A stretch of DNA of 64,000 nucleotides from positions 186,001 through 250,000 of the forward strand of contig SUYN01000001.1 in NCBI GenBank assembly GCA_015060405.1, read 5' to 3'. The stretch is from Bacteroidales bacterium. GTDB taxonomy: Bacteria > Bacteroidota > Bacteroidia > Bacteroidales > UBA932. Position numbers and translations under genes: made by a program. Numbering within the stretch: the first letter of the stretch is position 1; each line of letters starts with the position of its first letter. The notes beneath the pieces were generated by a model. The model was given only the letters and a program-made list of their open reading frames with translations. It was not told the DNA's origin and made no database searches. Positions 23,379-31,198 of the stretch are shown one piece after another.

Positions 23379-23616
23379 TGTAATACCACCTTTCGAATTC
23401 CTTGTGAATGCTATACCAATACTCATGTCCTTGAGGACTTGTGCCCCAGTCGAAGCCGGCTGACACTGTGTAGACTCCATACCTTCCTGACAGGATCAAT
23501 ACGACCTCCTTTCTGGAGAGCTTGCCGACCTCCTTCATATTCCTGGCGAACTTATGGATCCACTTCTGCTTACGCAGGTATCCCCGTATCTGGTCGGGTG
23601 TCTTAATCGTTGCCAT
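23371..23616 (-). CDS. Hypothetical phage protein
   Basis: 81 residues starting MATIKTPDQIRGYLRKQK at the ATG at 23616. The open frame extends further upstream within the ATPase gene but is unlikely to be used. Basic helices then aromatic beta segments (GHEYWYSIHKEFERWYY). No recognised family. It overlaps both neighbours by 8 to 14 bp. Confidence 0.55.
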   Translation of the reverse strand: MATIKTPDQIRGYLRKQKWIHKFARNMKEVGKLSRKEVVLILSGRYGVYTVSAGFDWGTSPQGHEYWYSIHKEFERWYYNG

Positions 23617-24244
23617 CTTCCACCTCCTTCTTCTCCCGGCCGTAAGCCTTGCGTGCGCCCTCATCCCATATGATCTTCTCACCGGTCTCACCGTAGAATC
23701 GTCCGTGGCTGAATGCCTTGAATCCGCTTACCCATATCTTGATGCTGGCGTCGAACTTGAGATCCTGAGCGACCCTGCCCTTGGGAAGATTACCGTCAGC
23801 CCAGCTGATGAAGACCAGCATCTTATTGCGGAACCTGTTGCAGAACTCCTTGACCTGCGACTTCTTCAATCCCATCGCCTGCACGGAGTCCATGAACACG
23901 AACTCCGGTGATTTCGGCTTCTCAAGCCGGTCAGAAAGTTCCTCAAGAGAGTCTATTGTCAGCTGGAACCTCTTGCCCACCTCATGCAGTCCTGCAAGGC
24001 GTACATTGTTCTGCATCGAATAGCCAAACTCCTCTTCGCATGAGTTGTAGAGCACCTTGCCATACTTTGTCAATGCCTTGGCAAAACTCATCATCGCTCC
24101 TGTCTTACCGTTTCCTGACTGTCCCCACACGAAGACTACACAGTGGCGCGGGATATCTCCGAGGCATTCATGCCAGCCTTCTTCAAGAGTGATCAGATCC
24201 GGCTTGATCGTCAGCAGCTGCTTGCCAGATATCGTCCTTTTCAT
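23603..24244 (-). CDS. RecA-fold ATPase of the early region
   Basis: 213 residues from the ATG at 24244, which overlaps the previous stop as ATGA. Walker A GQSGNGKT and a Walker B EFVFMDS, then a sensor-like LVFISWADG, place it in the RecA/RadA-type ATPases. It is distinct from the MuB-like ATPase two genes upstream. A second ATPase in this position is common in Bacteroidetes Mu-like phages; it may assist replication or recombination during replicative transposition. The C-terminus is short and charged. Confidence 0.7.
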   Translation of the reverse strand: MKRTISGKQLLTIKPDLITLEEGWHECLGDIPRHCVVFVWGQSGNGKTGAMMSFAKALTKYGKVLYNSCEEEFGYSMQNNVRLAGLHEVGKRFQLTIDSLEELSDRLEKPKSPEFVFMDSVQAMGLKKSQVKEFCNRFRNKMLVFISWADGNLPKGRVAQDLKFDASIKIWVSGFKAFSHGRFYGETGEKIIWDEGARKAYGREKKEVEDGND

Positions 24245-24594
24245 GACCATGTCCCTCTAAGTTCGACAACCACTGTAACACCGTTCGGCTGGCACTTGAT
24301 GCCGTTGATGACGCGGTCGGTCGTGCCGAAGTTATGCTCCAATCTTACGACTCCCTTCTCATTGAGCTCGCCTCCGAGGTTGGCTATGGCACTGATCTCG
24401 GCTATAGTGCGCATCCTGCTCTTGACTTCCCTTGCCCTGTACTCCTCGCCGGCAAGAACCAGCTGACGATAAGTGTCTATTCCATTGTAAGGAATGAAGT
24501 CCACCACCTTACGGGCATATCCTGTGATCTCCGGATCCTGAGGGTCAAGCCACTGAGCCATCCTTCTCAATAATGTTGCGATATTCTTCTTCAT
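24241..24594 (-). CDS. Hypothetical early phage protein
   Basis: 117 residues from the ATG at 24594. N-terminal amphipathic helix (MKKNIATLLRRMAQWLDP), then mixed alpha/beta ending GVTVVVELRGTW. No family recognised. It lies between the MuB-like and RecA-like ATPase genes, coupled to the latter by a 4-bp overlap, so it may work with one of them. Confidence 0.55.
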   Translation of the reverse strand: MKKNIATLLRRMAQWLDPQDPEITGYARKVVDFIPYNGIDTYRQLVLAGEEYRAREVKSRMRTIAEISAIANLGGELNEKGVVRLEHNFGTTDRVINGIKCQPNGVTVVVELRGTWS

Positions 24595-24607
24595 AGTCCT
24601 GTCCTCC

Positions 24608-25474
24608 TTAGTTGAATAATGTGAGCTGCTGCAGCTCCTTGTATACACTTCTCTTGACCCTCCTGAGGTCGTTGTTGACCTCGGACGCCTCCTTGGTGAC
24701 CTTGGTGATGGCTTCCTGTGCGTTGAGACCGTTCACACGGCAGATCTCGGCGACTTCGGAAGATGTGACGGCGCGGAGTGGCACGAACTGACGGCCGATG
24801 CGGCTCTCAAGCTCGTCATATCCCTTCTTCTGGCGCAGGATTCCCATCTCCATGCGCCTCTTGATGCTATGAGTAGACAGCAGCATCATTCCGCACTTGT
24901 CCTCCAGGGCGTTGTACAGAGACACGTAGAAGTAGAGGACGCGGTCAGTGAGCTTGTCGGCCTCGTCGAAGATGAGTACCGGACGGTCCATCTTCACGAG
25001 CTCCTTCACGATGGCAGCAAGAGTCTCCCTCACTGTGAGACAGTCGGCCTTGACTCCGATGACAGCTGCCAGCTCCTTGATGAACGAGGTCTTGTTCATG
25101 TCCTCGCTGCAGGTCAGGATGAAGACATTCCTGTTCTTGTTGCGGAAGTCCATCGCAGCTGTGCTCTTGCCTGTGCCGGCCGGAGCCACGACCCACATAA
25201 CCAGGCCGTCATTCTTGCAGCTGTCGAGGTAGCAGGACATCTGATTGTAGGCATTGGTCTGATAGACCTTCCACTCTCCGGATGCGACCAGCTGGCTCTC
25301 CAGCCTGCGCCACATGTCATCCGAGATGCGGTCCCACTTGCCGTTGCGGATGTCGCTGATGACGGCGACAGACACGCCCTTCAGTGCGTTCGCAGCCTTG
25401 TTCTGGCTGCTGTACCTTGCGCAGTGAGCATCTAACTGATGCTGGATTCTGCTCTTCTTTTCATCTGTAATCAT
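24608..25474 (-). CDS. MuB-like transposition target ATPase
   Basis: 288 residues from the ATG at 25474. Residues 20-45 form a helix-turn-helix (NKAANALKGVSVAVISDI), as at the N-terminus of Mu B. The AAA core has Walker A APAGTGKST (residues 97-105) and Walker B LIFDEAD (167-173). The C-terminal domain is small and helical. Mu B binds DNA in an ATP-dependent way, selects the target and stimulates the transposase. It directly follows the transposase gene. Confidence 0.85.
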   Translation of the reverse strand: MITDEKKSRIQHQLDAHCARYSSQNKAANALKGVSVAVISDIRNGKWDRISDDMWRRLESQLVASGEWKVYQTNAYNQMSCYLDSCKNDGLVMWVVAPAGTGKSTAAMDFRNKNRNVFILTCSEDMNKTSFIKELAAVIGVKADCLTVRETLAAIVKELVKMDRPVLIFDEADKLTDRVLYFYVSLYNALEDKCGMMLLSTHSIKRRMEMGILRQKKGYDELESRIGRQFVPLRAVTSSEVAEICRVNGLNAQEAITKVTKEASEVNNDLRRVKRSVYKELQQLTLFN

Positions 25475-25502
25475 ATCTATAATGGTTTTGTTGTTGTTTC
25501 CG

Positions 25503-27569
25503 CTATACCACATCCCAGTAGGATGCTCTGTCCATGGTCGTATTGCTCACGACCTTCTGGATCTTTCCAATGCTGTCCGGAAGCACCTCGGCCGCATTGT
25601 CAGGAAGCTCCTGCTCTGGCCACTTCTCAGCCATCAGCTGCTCATAGATCTGCTCAAACTCCTTATTGCTGACTCCCTTGATATTCGGACGGTTGAATCC
25701 ATGCTGCTCAGGTGCCACATTGTGGTCAAATTCAAGCTGCTGCTTCTCCATATATTCCTTCACCCTCATCACCTTGTTTTCCCACTCCATCTGCCTCATG
25801 AACGACCTTTCCTCATGTGTCTGCTCAAGTATTGATCTGTGGATGACAGTGTACTCCTTGGCATCGCAGATGTATCTGAACCCGTAGTCGTCCTTGGTAT
25901 ACAGGCGCACATCCGTTGTCGGATTGTGAGGGTCATACTCCACATGTACGCCTCTGTTGAGATTCTTGTGCAGCCAGTTCAGATCCGGCATGCCGTTGGC
26001 GTCCACGACCTCATAGGTAAACTTCTCGTTCTTGATCTGAAGGACGATGCCATGGTTGGTGACCTTGACAGGCTTGTTGGACTTGACCATGTAGAGATTC
26101 TTCTTCATGCCCTCGGTCACCACTACAGTAGCATCGTTGACCTGCGACATGTACATCTCCATCCTTACCTCCTTGGTCTTGGAGTGCGGCATGGCATTCC
26201 ATGTGCGACGGCACTCCGCATATATCTGGCAGACTTCCTGGTATGTCGGCAGCTTCTCCACGTTGGCCAGGAGGAACTCCATATCCACATGAGAGCGGTC
26301 CGCCCTTGCAGTGATGTTCTGACCGGTGAAGTTGACGTTCTGGAAAAGAACCTGACTCTGGAAGTGATTGAAAAGAAGCTCTATTGACTTTGAAGGCGCA
26401 TTGCCGGGCGCCGTATGGCGTGACAGTGTCGCTATCCTTTCAAACCAGTCCTGGGCGTCAAGCCTCTTGGAACCGCCCTGCTGGTCAAATACCAATTCAT
26501 AAGGAAGATGTCCGGCAAACTCTATCGCCTGACGATATGCCTCATACATCGCCTCGAAGTTCTCATTCGGGCATATGTGATATCCGATAAGGCACTCAGT
26601 GGCTGCATCGACAACTTCAAACACCGAGGTAGTGGCAAGCTTCCATCCACCGTTCTTGACATCAAGCACCCTGTAGTACAGGTTGAGCTTGGTGCCGTCA
26701 CCATACCAGATGGAGTCGCGGAGCTTCGGCATGATGGTCTTATTCTGACGACGGGTCCTCATATTGAGGGCGTATTCGCCGATCTCAACGTCCTTCCACA
26801 TCACCTCCACCTCCGGACGGCTCAGGAACTGCACCAGGCTTGACACAGCCTTCAGCGGTTTCCAGCCCTTCTCCACGGCGATACGGTTGAACTCCTCGAA
26901 GATCTGAGCATTCGTGCGGCGTGGGAACCTGCTTCTCTTGAGAGCGATAATATGACGACCTGCCTCCGGAGTGATCTTCATGGCGCTGCTGTTGCAGAGC
27001 TTGCCGCTGATCAGACACTCATAGCCTTCTGCCTGGTACTGACGGATCTTGTCGCGAAGACGAGCCGTATTCGCCGGCAATGTGTGGCCGTATTGAAGTC
27101 TCAGGGCCTCACACTCGTTATATATGCCGTCCCAGTTCAGTCTCGACGACATCCTGCAGCGCGATCTGATGACCTTCTGGTCTCCGGCCATCTCCACAAG
27201 ACGGTTGAGTACCGTCGCGTTAAGCACATACTCAGCCTGGAAAGATGATTTCAGATAACTGCCGTCAGCCAGCTGATAACCGGCGAAGAAGGCGACTGCA
27301 TCGGTGTCATAAGTGAGCTCGTCCATCTGCTCCTTGCGGAGGTCGTTCGGATCTCCGTACTTCTCGATCCATACCTCCTTGAATCTCATAGGCAGAGAAT
27401 TCCAATCAATAAGCGCAGGGTGAGCTAGGCCCTTGCCCGGACGGAGGATCACAAGACTATTACGGCGAGCAAGGCTCTTATATGCCTCATAGCTCAACAC
27501 CGCTGCCCCGTCATCCGACCTCGTCAGCTCCGCCACCGTCACCGCTATCGCTTTACCTAAGAATTCCAT
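25503..27569 (-). CDS. MuA-like DDE transposase
   Basis: 688 residues, close to Mu A (663). Catalytic residues are Asp291 in YGDGTKLNLYY, Asp362 in ELVFDQQGG and Glu397 in SKSIELLFNHF. N-terminal segments are helical DNA-binding domains with basic stretches such as KRSRFPRRTNAQIFEEF. The barrel after the core (about residues 480-570) is followed by an acidic C-terminus that in Mu interacts with B. It cuts the phage ends and joins them to target DNA, both for integration and replication. It is the hallmark gene of this element. Confidence 0.95.
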   Translation of the reverse strand: MEFLGKAIAVTVAELTRSDDGAAVLSYEAYKSLARRNSLVILRPGKGLAHPALIDWNSLPMRFKEVWIEKYGDPNDLRKEQMDELTYDTDAVAFFAGYQLADGSYLKSSFQAEYVLNATVLNRLVEMAGDQKVIRSRCRMSSRLNWDGIYNECEALRLQYGHTLPANTARLRDKIRQYQAEGYECLISGKLCNSSAMKITPEAGRHIIALKRSRFPRRTNAQIFEEFNRIAVEKGWKPLKAVSSLVQFLSRPEVEVMWKDVEIGEYALNMRTRRQNKTIMPKLRDSIWYGDGTKLNLYYRVLDVKNGGWKLATTSVFEVVDAATECLIGYHICPNENFEAMYEAYRQAIEFAGHLPYELVFDQQGGSKRLDAQDWFERIATLSRHTAPGNAPSKSIELLFNHFQSQVLFQNVNFTGQNITARADRSHVDMEFLLANVEKLPTYQEVCQIYAECRRTWNAMPHSKTKEVRMEMYMSQVNDATVVVTEGMKKNLYMVKSNKPVKVTNHGIVLQIKNEKFTYEVVDANGMPDLNWLHKNLNRGVHVEYDPHNPTTDVRLYTKDDYGFRYICDAKEYTVIHRSILEQTHEERSFMRQMEWENKVMRVKEYMEKQQLEFDHNVAPEQHGFNRPNIKGVSNKEFEQIYEQLMAEKWPEQELPDNAAEVLPDSIGKIQKVVSNTTMDRASYWDVV

Positions 27570-27598
27570 TATAATACTGTTCTAAGTCTTTTCTTTTG

Positions 27599-27680
27599 CT
27601 CTCTTACCGGGATTCGAACCCAGATCCGCGAACCAAGTCTTGTGGAGCGCTCCGCTGCATTACCGTTATGCTATAAGAGA
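27599..27680 (-). tRNA. tRNA-like gene with abnormal anticodon arm
   Basis: Acceptor arms TCTCTTA and TAAGAGA pair perfectly over 7 bp. T8-A9 is followed by a D-arm GCAT-AACGGTA-ATGC with the conserved GG, and the T-arm is CTGGG-TTCGAAT-CCCGG. The region between is 33 nt where a standard tRNA has about 23. A 5-bp anticodon stem GCGGA/TTCGC closes an 18-nt loop; an inner CCA/TGG would leave a 7-nt loop lacking U33. No anticodon can be assigned with confidence. It lies in the early operon 29 bp before the transposase ATG. Confidence 0.65.
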
Positions 27681-27734
27681 GTAGCCTGTCCAGAGCCCAA
27701 ACCGTTGTTTTTCTTAAAAAATATTTTATATGCA

Positions 27735-27956
27735 TCAGTATTTGTCAACAAAAAGCCCGTCTTCTGTCATACTGAGCGAGAAACCTGCTGCCGCAAGATC
27801 CTTAATCACTGCAGGCACAGATTTTATTACGTGAAGACGAAAGTTTGTCACACCGAGATCTCCGACAAAGTTGCCTCTGGGACTGTTAATCTTAACTGTA
27901 GAGGAGTGCTGCACCGATATTATCTGAATAGCCTCATTAAACTGCTCAAGTGTCAT
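27735..27956 (-). CDS. Small hypothetical phage protein
   Basis: 73 residues, mixed alpha/beta, starting MTLEQFNEAIQII. No recognised family. It is part of the early operon between the HTH protein and the tRNA-like gene. A role near transposition control (the position of Mu ner or related small genes) is possible but unproven. Confidence 0.55.
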   Translation of the reverse strand: MTLEQFNEAIQIISVQHSSTVKINSPRGNFVGDLGVTNFRLHVIKSVPAVIKDLAAAGFSLSMTEDGLFVDKY

Positions 27957-27967
27957 ATTCTTCCCTC

Positions 27968-28354
27968 CTAGCTTGCCATGTCCAACATCCCTGTCTCAGC
28001 GAGCCTCTGAGCCTGCGCACACAGCGCGCCCCAGCCGGCCACGTCAATCTGGTCATACCTTGCGACCACCTCGTCATTCTTGGTGATTACGGCGTCTCCC
28101 TGAGTGATCGTCAGAACCACACCGGCTGCAAACGTCTGGATGATTCCCGTCTCGGTGTGCTGACAGGTGCAGGTAGGCATGAAGTTCTCTTCGATGTAAC
28201 GCCCGCCGAGGGCAAGTGCATCCCTCCTCATGCTGTCAGGGCGCGCGCCCCTGGTGATATAAGTCAACGCAGCCCATACTGCCTGGCGTGAAACACCGTA
28301 CTTGTCTGCGATCTGATCGCGGACAGCCACACTTACTTTGATTTCCTTCTTCAT
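27968..28354 (-). CDS. HTH-containing early protein
   Basis: 128 residues. The N-terminal segment VRDQIADKYGVSRQAVWAAL has the spacing of a helix-turn-helix. The remainder is beta-rich, with FAAGVVLTITQGDAVITKN. It is the second gene of the early operon, where Mu has Ner, a small DNA-binding repressor. An early regulator is plausible. It is longer than Ner (75 residues). Confidence 0.6.
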   Translation of the reverse strand: MKKEIKVSVAVRDQIADKYGVSRQAVWAALTYITRGARPDSMRRDALALGGRYIEENFMPTCTCQHTETGIIQTFAAGVVLTITQGDAVITKNDEVVARYDQIDVAGWGALCAQAQRLAETGMLDMAS

Positions 28355-28369
28355 ATTATGTTGTGTTAA

Positions 28370-28633
28370 TTATTTTCTAAGTTCCCACTCCTCGCAGAAA
28401 CGGCATCCTTCTACGTTTCCCATTGTCTTGTATTTACCTGTGTCAACAAGCTCCTGCAAGAATTCATTAGGAATATATATTCCGATTCCTTTACCCTTTT
28501 CTGGAGAAACCTTTATACTATCTCCTTTCTTTTCAGCATATCCGATAGTAAAGAAGTCCAGATGACCATTGAACCCATTGTAATATCGGATATGTTTGCC
28601 TACTAGCAGTTTTCTGATTTCCTCTATCTTCAT
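28370..28633 (-). CDS. First gene of the early operon, hypothetical
   Basis: 87 residues from the ATG at 28633; an ATG at 28657 would add eight. Beta-rich, with KHIRYYNGFNGHLDFFTIGY, and an EGCRFCEEW end holding two cysteines. It starts downstream of the early promoter (28698-28729) and is therefore the first protein made on induction. No family recognised. Confidence 0.55.
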   Translation of the reverse strand: MKIEEIRKLLVGKHIRYYNGFNGHLDFFTIGYAEKKGDSIKVSPEKGKGIGIYIPNEFLQELVDTGKYKTMGNVEGCRFCEEWELRK

Positions 28634-28697
28634 AACATTGTGTTGATTAATTGACATTTTTCAGTAACTTTGCCCCACTTCACTGGGTTAGGTGTTG

Positions 28698-28729
28698 CAA
28701 AAGTATGTATAATTATCCACACTTGCAAT
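28698..28729 (-). promoter_or_regulatory. Early (lytic) promoter
   Basis: On the minus strand ATTG (28726-28729), 20 bp and TACTTTTG (28698-28705) match the Bacteroidetes promoter pattern. It drives the transposition operon. The -33 box overlaps a small inverted repeat (28725-28737). Confidence 0.65.
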
Positions 28730-28737
28730 AATATTGC
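28725..28737. promoter_or_regulatory. Candidate repressor operator
   Basis: GCAAT-AAT-ATTGC inverted repeat between the divergent early and repressor promoters, overlapping the early -33 box. A dimer of the repressor encoded next door could block the early promoter here. Confidence 0.45.
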
Positions 28738-28740
28738 TAA

Positions 28741-28748
28741 TATATTTG
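28741..28748 (+). promoter_or_regulatory. Repressor promoter -7 element
   Basis: TATATTTG matches TAnnTTTG and lies 25 bp before the repressor ATG. I see no good -33 TTTG at the expected distance, so it may be weak or activated. Confidence 0.45.
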
Positions 28749-28773
28749 CACATTATATCATAAATTTTACACA

Positions 28774-29493
28774 ATGTCATCAATATCGCATAGAATACAG
28801 CAGGTTATTACATACAAGGGGATGAGCGTTAGATCCTTTGAGTCCAAAGCTGGTATCACTCAAGGGGTGCTATCTAATGCTATTAAGAAGAACTCCGACA
28901 TATCTTCCAACAACCTGAGTAAAATTATAGACACGTATGATGAGTTTGATGCACGCTGGTTATTAACTGGCGAGGGTGATATGTTAAAATTAGAAGACAG
29001 CGTTCCCGCCATAGAACCGGCATCATCGCCTATCATTCCGCAATACCCTAAAGAGATTCAGGCAGATGACTCTGATTTCGTCTACTGCGACAATGACAAC
29101 GCCGGCAAAGTACCGATCATCACAGAAAGGGGACTGGCGCATTTCGATCGCGAGGGCATCGAGAGACTTATCACAGAAGACTATTATTATATAAAGGAAT
29201 TCAGGAATGCAGACTTCCTACTTCGCGTGACTGATGACACCATGTATCCGCGATACAAGAGTGGTACCCTTCTCGCATGCCGCGTCATAGACATGCAGAC
29301 CTTCTGGCAATGGGGCAAGGTACACGCCGTATTGACTTGCAACCAGGGACTGATCATCCGGCGCGTAATGCCAGGTCCATCATATAAGTCAATCGTTATG
29401 AAAGCTGACAACCCTGATTATCCTGACTGCGACATCATCATCAGCGAGATCATTCAATCTGCTGTAGTAATAGGATCTATTTCCCTTGATTAA
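28774..29493 (+). CDS. Phage repressor, HTH plus S24-like domain with altered active site
   Basis: 239 residues. Residues 5-65 are an XRE-type helix-turn-helix (GMSVRSFESKAGITQGVLSN) followed by WLLTGEGDML, typical of Bacteroidetes prophage repressors. The C-terminal 140 residues match the LexA/CI dimerisation fold. The self-cleavage serine motif (usually DSMxP) reads DDTMYP with Thr156, and the position of the catalytic lysine in the later strand reads LIIRRV. The repressor therefore probably cannot be cleaved in the SOS response. It is divergent from the early operon, as in Mu, and should maintain lysogeny. Confidence 0.85.
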   Translation: MSSISHRIQQVITYKGMSVRSFESKAGITQGVLSNAIKKNSDISSNNLSKIIDTYDEFDARWLLTGEGDMLKLEDSVPAIEPASSPIIPQYPKEIQADDSDFVYCDNDNAGKVPIITERGLAHFDREGIERLITEDYYYIKEFRNADFLLRVTDDTMYPRYKSGTLLACRVIDMQTFWQWGKVHAVLTCNQGLIIRRVMPGPSYKSIVMKADNPDYPDCDIIISEIIQSAVVIGSISLD

Positions 29494-29534
29494 AGACTCC
29501 TCTAAGGTTTTTTATAGCTCTTTTTTATATATTT

Positions 29535-29573
29535 TACCACGTAAACGGCTTTACATCAACTATTTACGTGGTA
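29535..29573 (+). terminator. Hairpin after the repressor gene
   Basis: Perfect 11-bp arms TACCACGTAAA and TTTACGTGGTA with a 17-nt loop, 41 bp after the repressor stop, followed by TTTTC. It is likely the repressor terminator, although the loop is long; the palindrome could also bind protein. Confidence 0.55.
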
Positions 29574-29691
29574 TTTTCATTTGTTTTTCATTGTGTCATA
29601 AGGGGTGTATGAACATATATTTTTTAAGTTCCAAATAACTACACTTTGTCTATATACCCCCCCCCGAAGCGCATTTTTATTTCTCGTTTTT

Positions 29692-29780
29692 GACCCCCTA
29701 AACGACCCCCTAATAAAGATATTTCGTTTTTTAAGGTCAAATTTTTGACCCCCTAAACGACCCCCTAAATGACCCCCTAA
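29692..29780 (+). repeat. Five copies of GACCCCCTAA
   Basis: Copies begin at 29692, 29704, 29747, 29759 and 29771, so most are 12 bp apart and in two clusters. A GGTCAAA/TTTGACC inverted repeat leads into the second cluster. The 12-bp step is near one helical turn, compatible with cooperative protein binding. Confidence 0.7.
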
Positions 29781-29861
29781 CCAAATTTTCAGACCTCAAG
29801 ATCCGGCAGGAAAAGCTCCATCGAGAAAGCCACGATCCGACCACTCGAACGCCATAAAAGA

Positions 29862-29902
29862 AGACCGCTGCGCTGGCCCTTAAAAAGCCCTCACAGCGGT
29901 CT
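29862..29902 (+). terminator. Hairpin with AGACCGCTG/CAGCGGTCT arms
   Basis: Perfect 9-bp arms at 29862-29870 and 29894-29902 with a 23-nt loop, followed by ATTTTGG. Possibly a second terminator insulating the phage end from the host. Confidence 0.4.
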
Positions 29903-29960
29903 ATTTTGGCGATTTTCGCCCTATTTCTGGCCTATCCTTGGCCCTAATGTTAACATACAC

Positions 29961-30020
29961 TCGAACACTGTTCGAACGCACCTGGCAAAATGTTAAGCAA
30001 ATGTTAAGCAAATGTTAACT
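29961..30020. repeat. TCGAACA palindrome and AATGTTAAGCA tandem repeats
   Basis: TCGAACA-C-TGTTCGA is a perfect 15-bp palindrome at 29961-29975. Two exact copies and one partial copy of AATGTTAAGCA run with an 11-bp period at 29989-30020. Both look like protein-binding arrays near the phage end. Confidence 0.6.
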
Positions 30021-30022
30021 TT

Positions 30023-30139
30023 TGACACATTTCGTTTTTCATCATCGCGCCAGCCAAAACACTTCCAACTCTCAACACCTCAATCACTTACATCACTCGA
30101 ACACTTCTCTACATTAGACACATCTCGTTTTATCCCCCA
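30023..30139. repeat. Candidate transposase-binding sites at the phage left end
   Basis: Two copies of TGACACAT/AGACACAT followed by TTTCGTTTT or TCTCGTTTT lie at 30023-30038 and 30116-30131. Shorter relatives of the CGTTTT core occur at 29682-29690 and 29722-29730. The last copy is about 8 bp from the proposed terminal CA, as Mu L1 lies close to the Mu end. Confidence 0.5.
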
Positions 30140-31084
30140 TATAAGAATATGCATAGATACATCGATGAACTGCAGGCTGAGTCTTATGTAAGCAGAGTAG
30201 GTTCATATGTAAACACCCCGGACATGACAGGAATATCTGTCATCGCTGATAAAGACGGACAGACAGGCGAATTGAGGCTTGTGGAGGGAGATCGTGCATA
30301 TTTCGAGATTCTGGGCATAGCATTTCTTGAGGACTTTGCTGCAGCAAACGGGAAAGATAATATATATCTGTGCCAGAGCACTTATGAAAGCATTGGAGGC
30401 TTCATGGAAAACAACGTTATCAACTACCAGTGGAATGACATTCCTGTATGTGGTACAATCTCTGATATCAAGCTGGGAAGAATAATAGAGGAAACTGCTG
30501 GTAAGTTTATGGGAATCAATATTTTGAATGATTTTGAAGCTACCAGCGGGCAGAGCTTGTGCATAAAGACTGATGAAAATGTAAATGAAGTCATAAAGAA
30601 GATCAAGGAGTTCTACTATTCGAAGGGCTATGATGACAATCTCTTTTTCATAAGTACCTTGGAAGAATCTCTCAAGGAAGAAATACGTGAAGAGCAGAAT
30701 ATCCTCAAACTTCTGACCGGATTCTCCATAATCTGCATCCTGATGACTATAATGACCATCATCGGACTCAGCAGCTATCAAGCAAAGTCAAATGAAAGGA
30801 GTAACGCTGTCCGCAATGTATTCGGATGTACGAGGAAGGAGATGATCTGCAGGATTACTTTCGACTTCACGCTTCCGGTGGTGTTGTCAGCAGCTGCAGC
30901 CATTCCGATAGCATACACCGTCATCGGCCGATGGCTGGAAGGCTATGTCATCCGTACTGACAATTCCCCAGTCATATACCTCGGAGCTTTTGCTGTCGTC
31001 CTTACAGTTACCATTGCAGCAGTTGTCATCCAGGCTATCCGGCTGATGCGCACCAATCCTGCTGAGGCCTTGAAGAAGGAATAA
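30140..31084 (+). pseudogene. FtsX/MacB-type permease, 5' part removed by the prophage
   Basis: 315 codons open from the prophage edge; the first ATG is at 30149. The remainder has a periplasmic MacB-like segment, then transmembrane helices at about residues 195-215, 245-265 and 280-300, ending TNPAEALKKE exactly like its intact neighbour of 813 residues. The neighbour has about 480 more N-terminal residues, so the missing part should lie beyond the far end of the prophage. The permease is presumably inactive in this lysogen. Confidence 0.8.
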
Positions 31085-31198
31085 ACTATGAATTCTCCCG
31101 CTGAATCGGGGAATGGGTTTGTTAGTTGGAAACAAAATACGCATCATAAATTGGGTTATATGATTTCCATTCCCCTTTTCAGCTTTATATTATAGGAC

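Larger units (their letters stand above)
1..30139. mobile_element. Mu-like transposable prophage, repressor end inside the window
   Basis: Seen: a DDE transposase next to a MuB-like ATPase, a GemA-like gene and DUF3164, then Mu-type head genes (Gp36, DUF935 portal, MuF) and a contractile tail (sheath, tube, hub, spike, baseplate J). Together these define a transposable Mu-like phage of the kind known in Bacteroides. The right edge is placed at 30139 because a CA dinucleotide there (TG on the other strand) is followed in frame by the body of a host permease. Transposable phages end in TG...CA and duplicate about 5 bp of target, so TATAA at 30140-30144 would be the duplication. The other end lies before position 1, beyond the tail-fibre genes. 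The block looks intact apart from one small gene with an internal stop. The exact edge is inferred. Confidence 0.9.
29574..30139. other. Phage left-end region, non-coding and repeat-rich
   Basis: No convincing gene. The 566 bp hold several short repeat families described separately: GACCCCCTAA copies, TTTCGTTTT/TCTCGTTTT sites, AATGTTAAGCA tandem copies and a TCGAACA palindrome. Mu carries transposase-binding sites and the packaging start at this end, so these repeats are the natural candidates. The stretch ends at the CA dinucleotide at 30138-30139. Confidence 0.6.

Noticed and set aside
1..29493. Diversity-generating retroelement as in some Bacteroides Mu-like phages
   Set aside because: No reverse transcriptase or template/variable repeat is seen; it could only lie beyond the left edge.
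29692..29780. Possible CRISPR-like array
   Set aside because: Units are only 10 bp with 2-bp gaps and one larger gap; no spacers, no cas genes.
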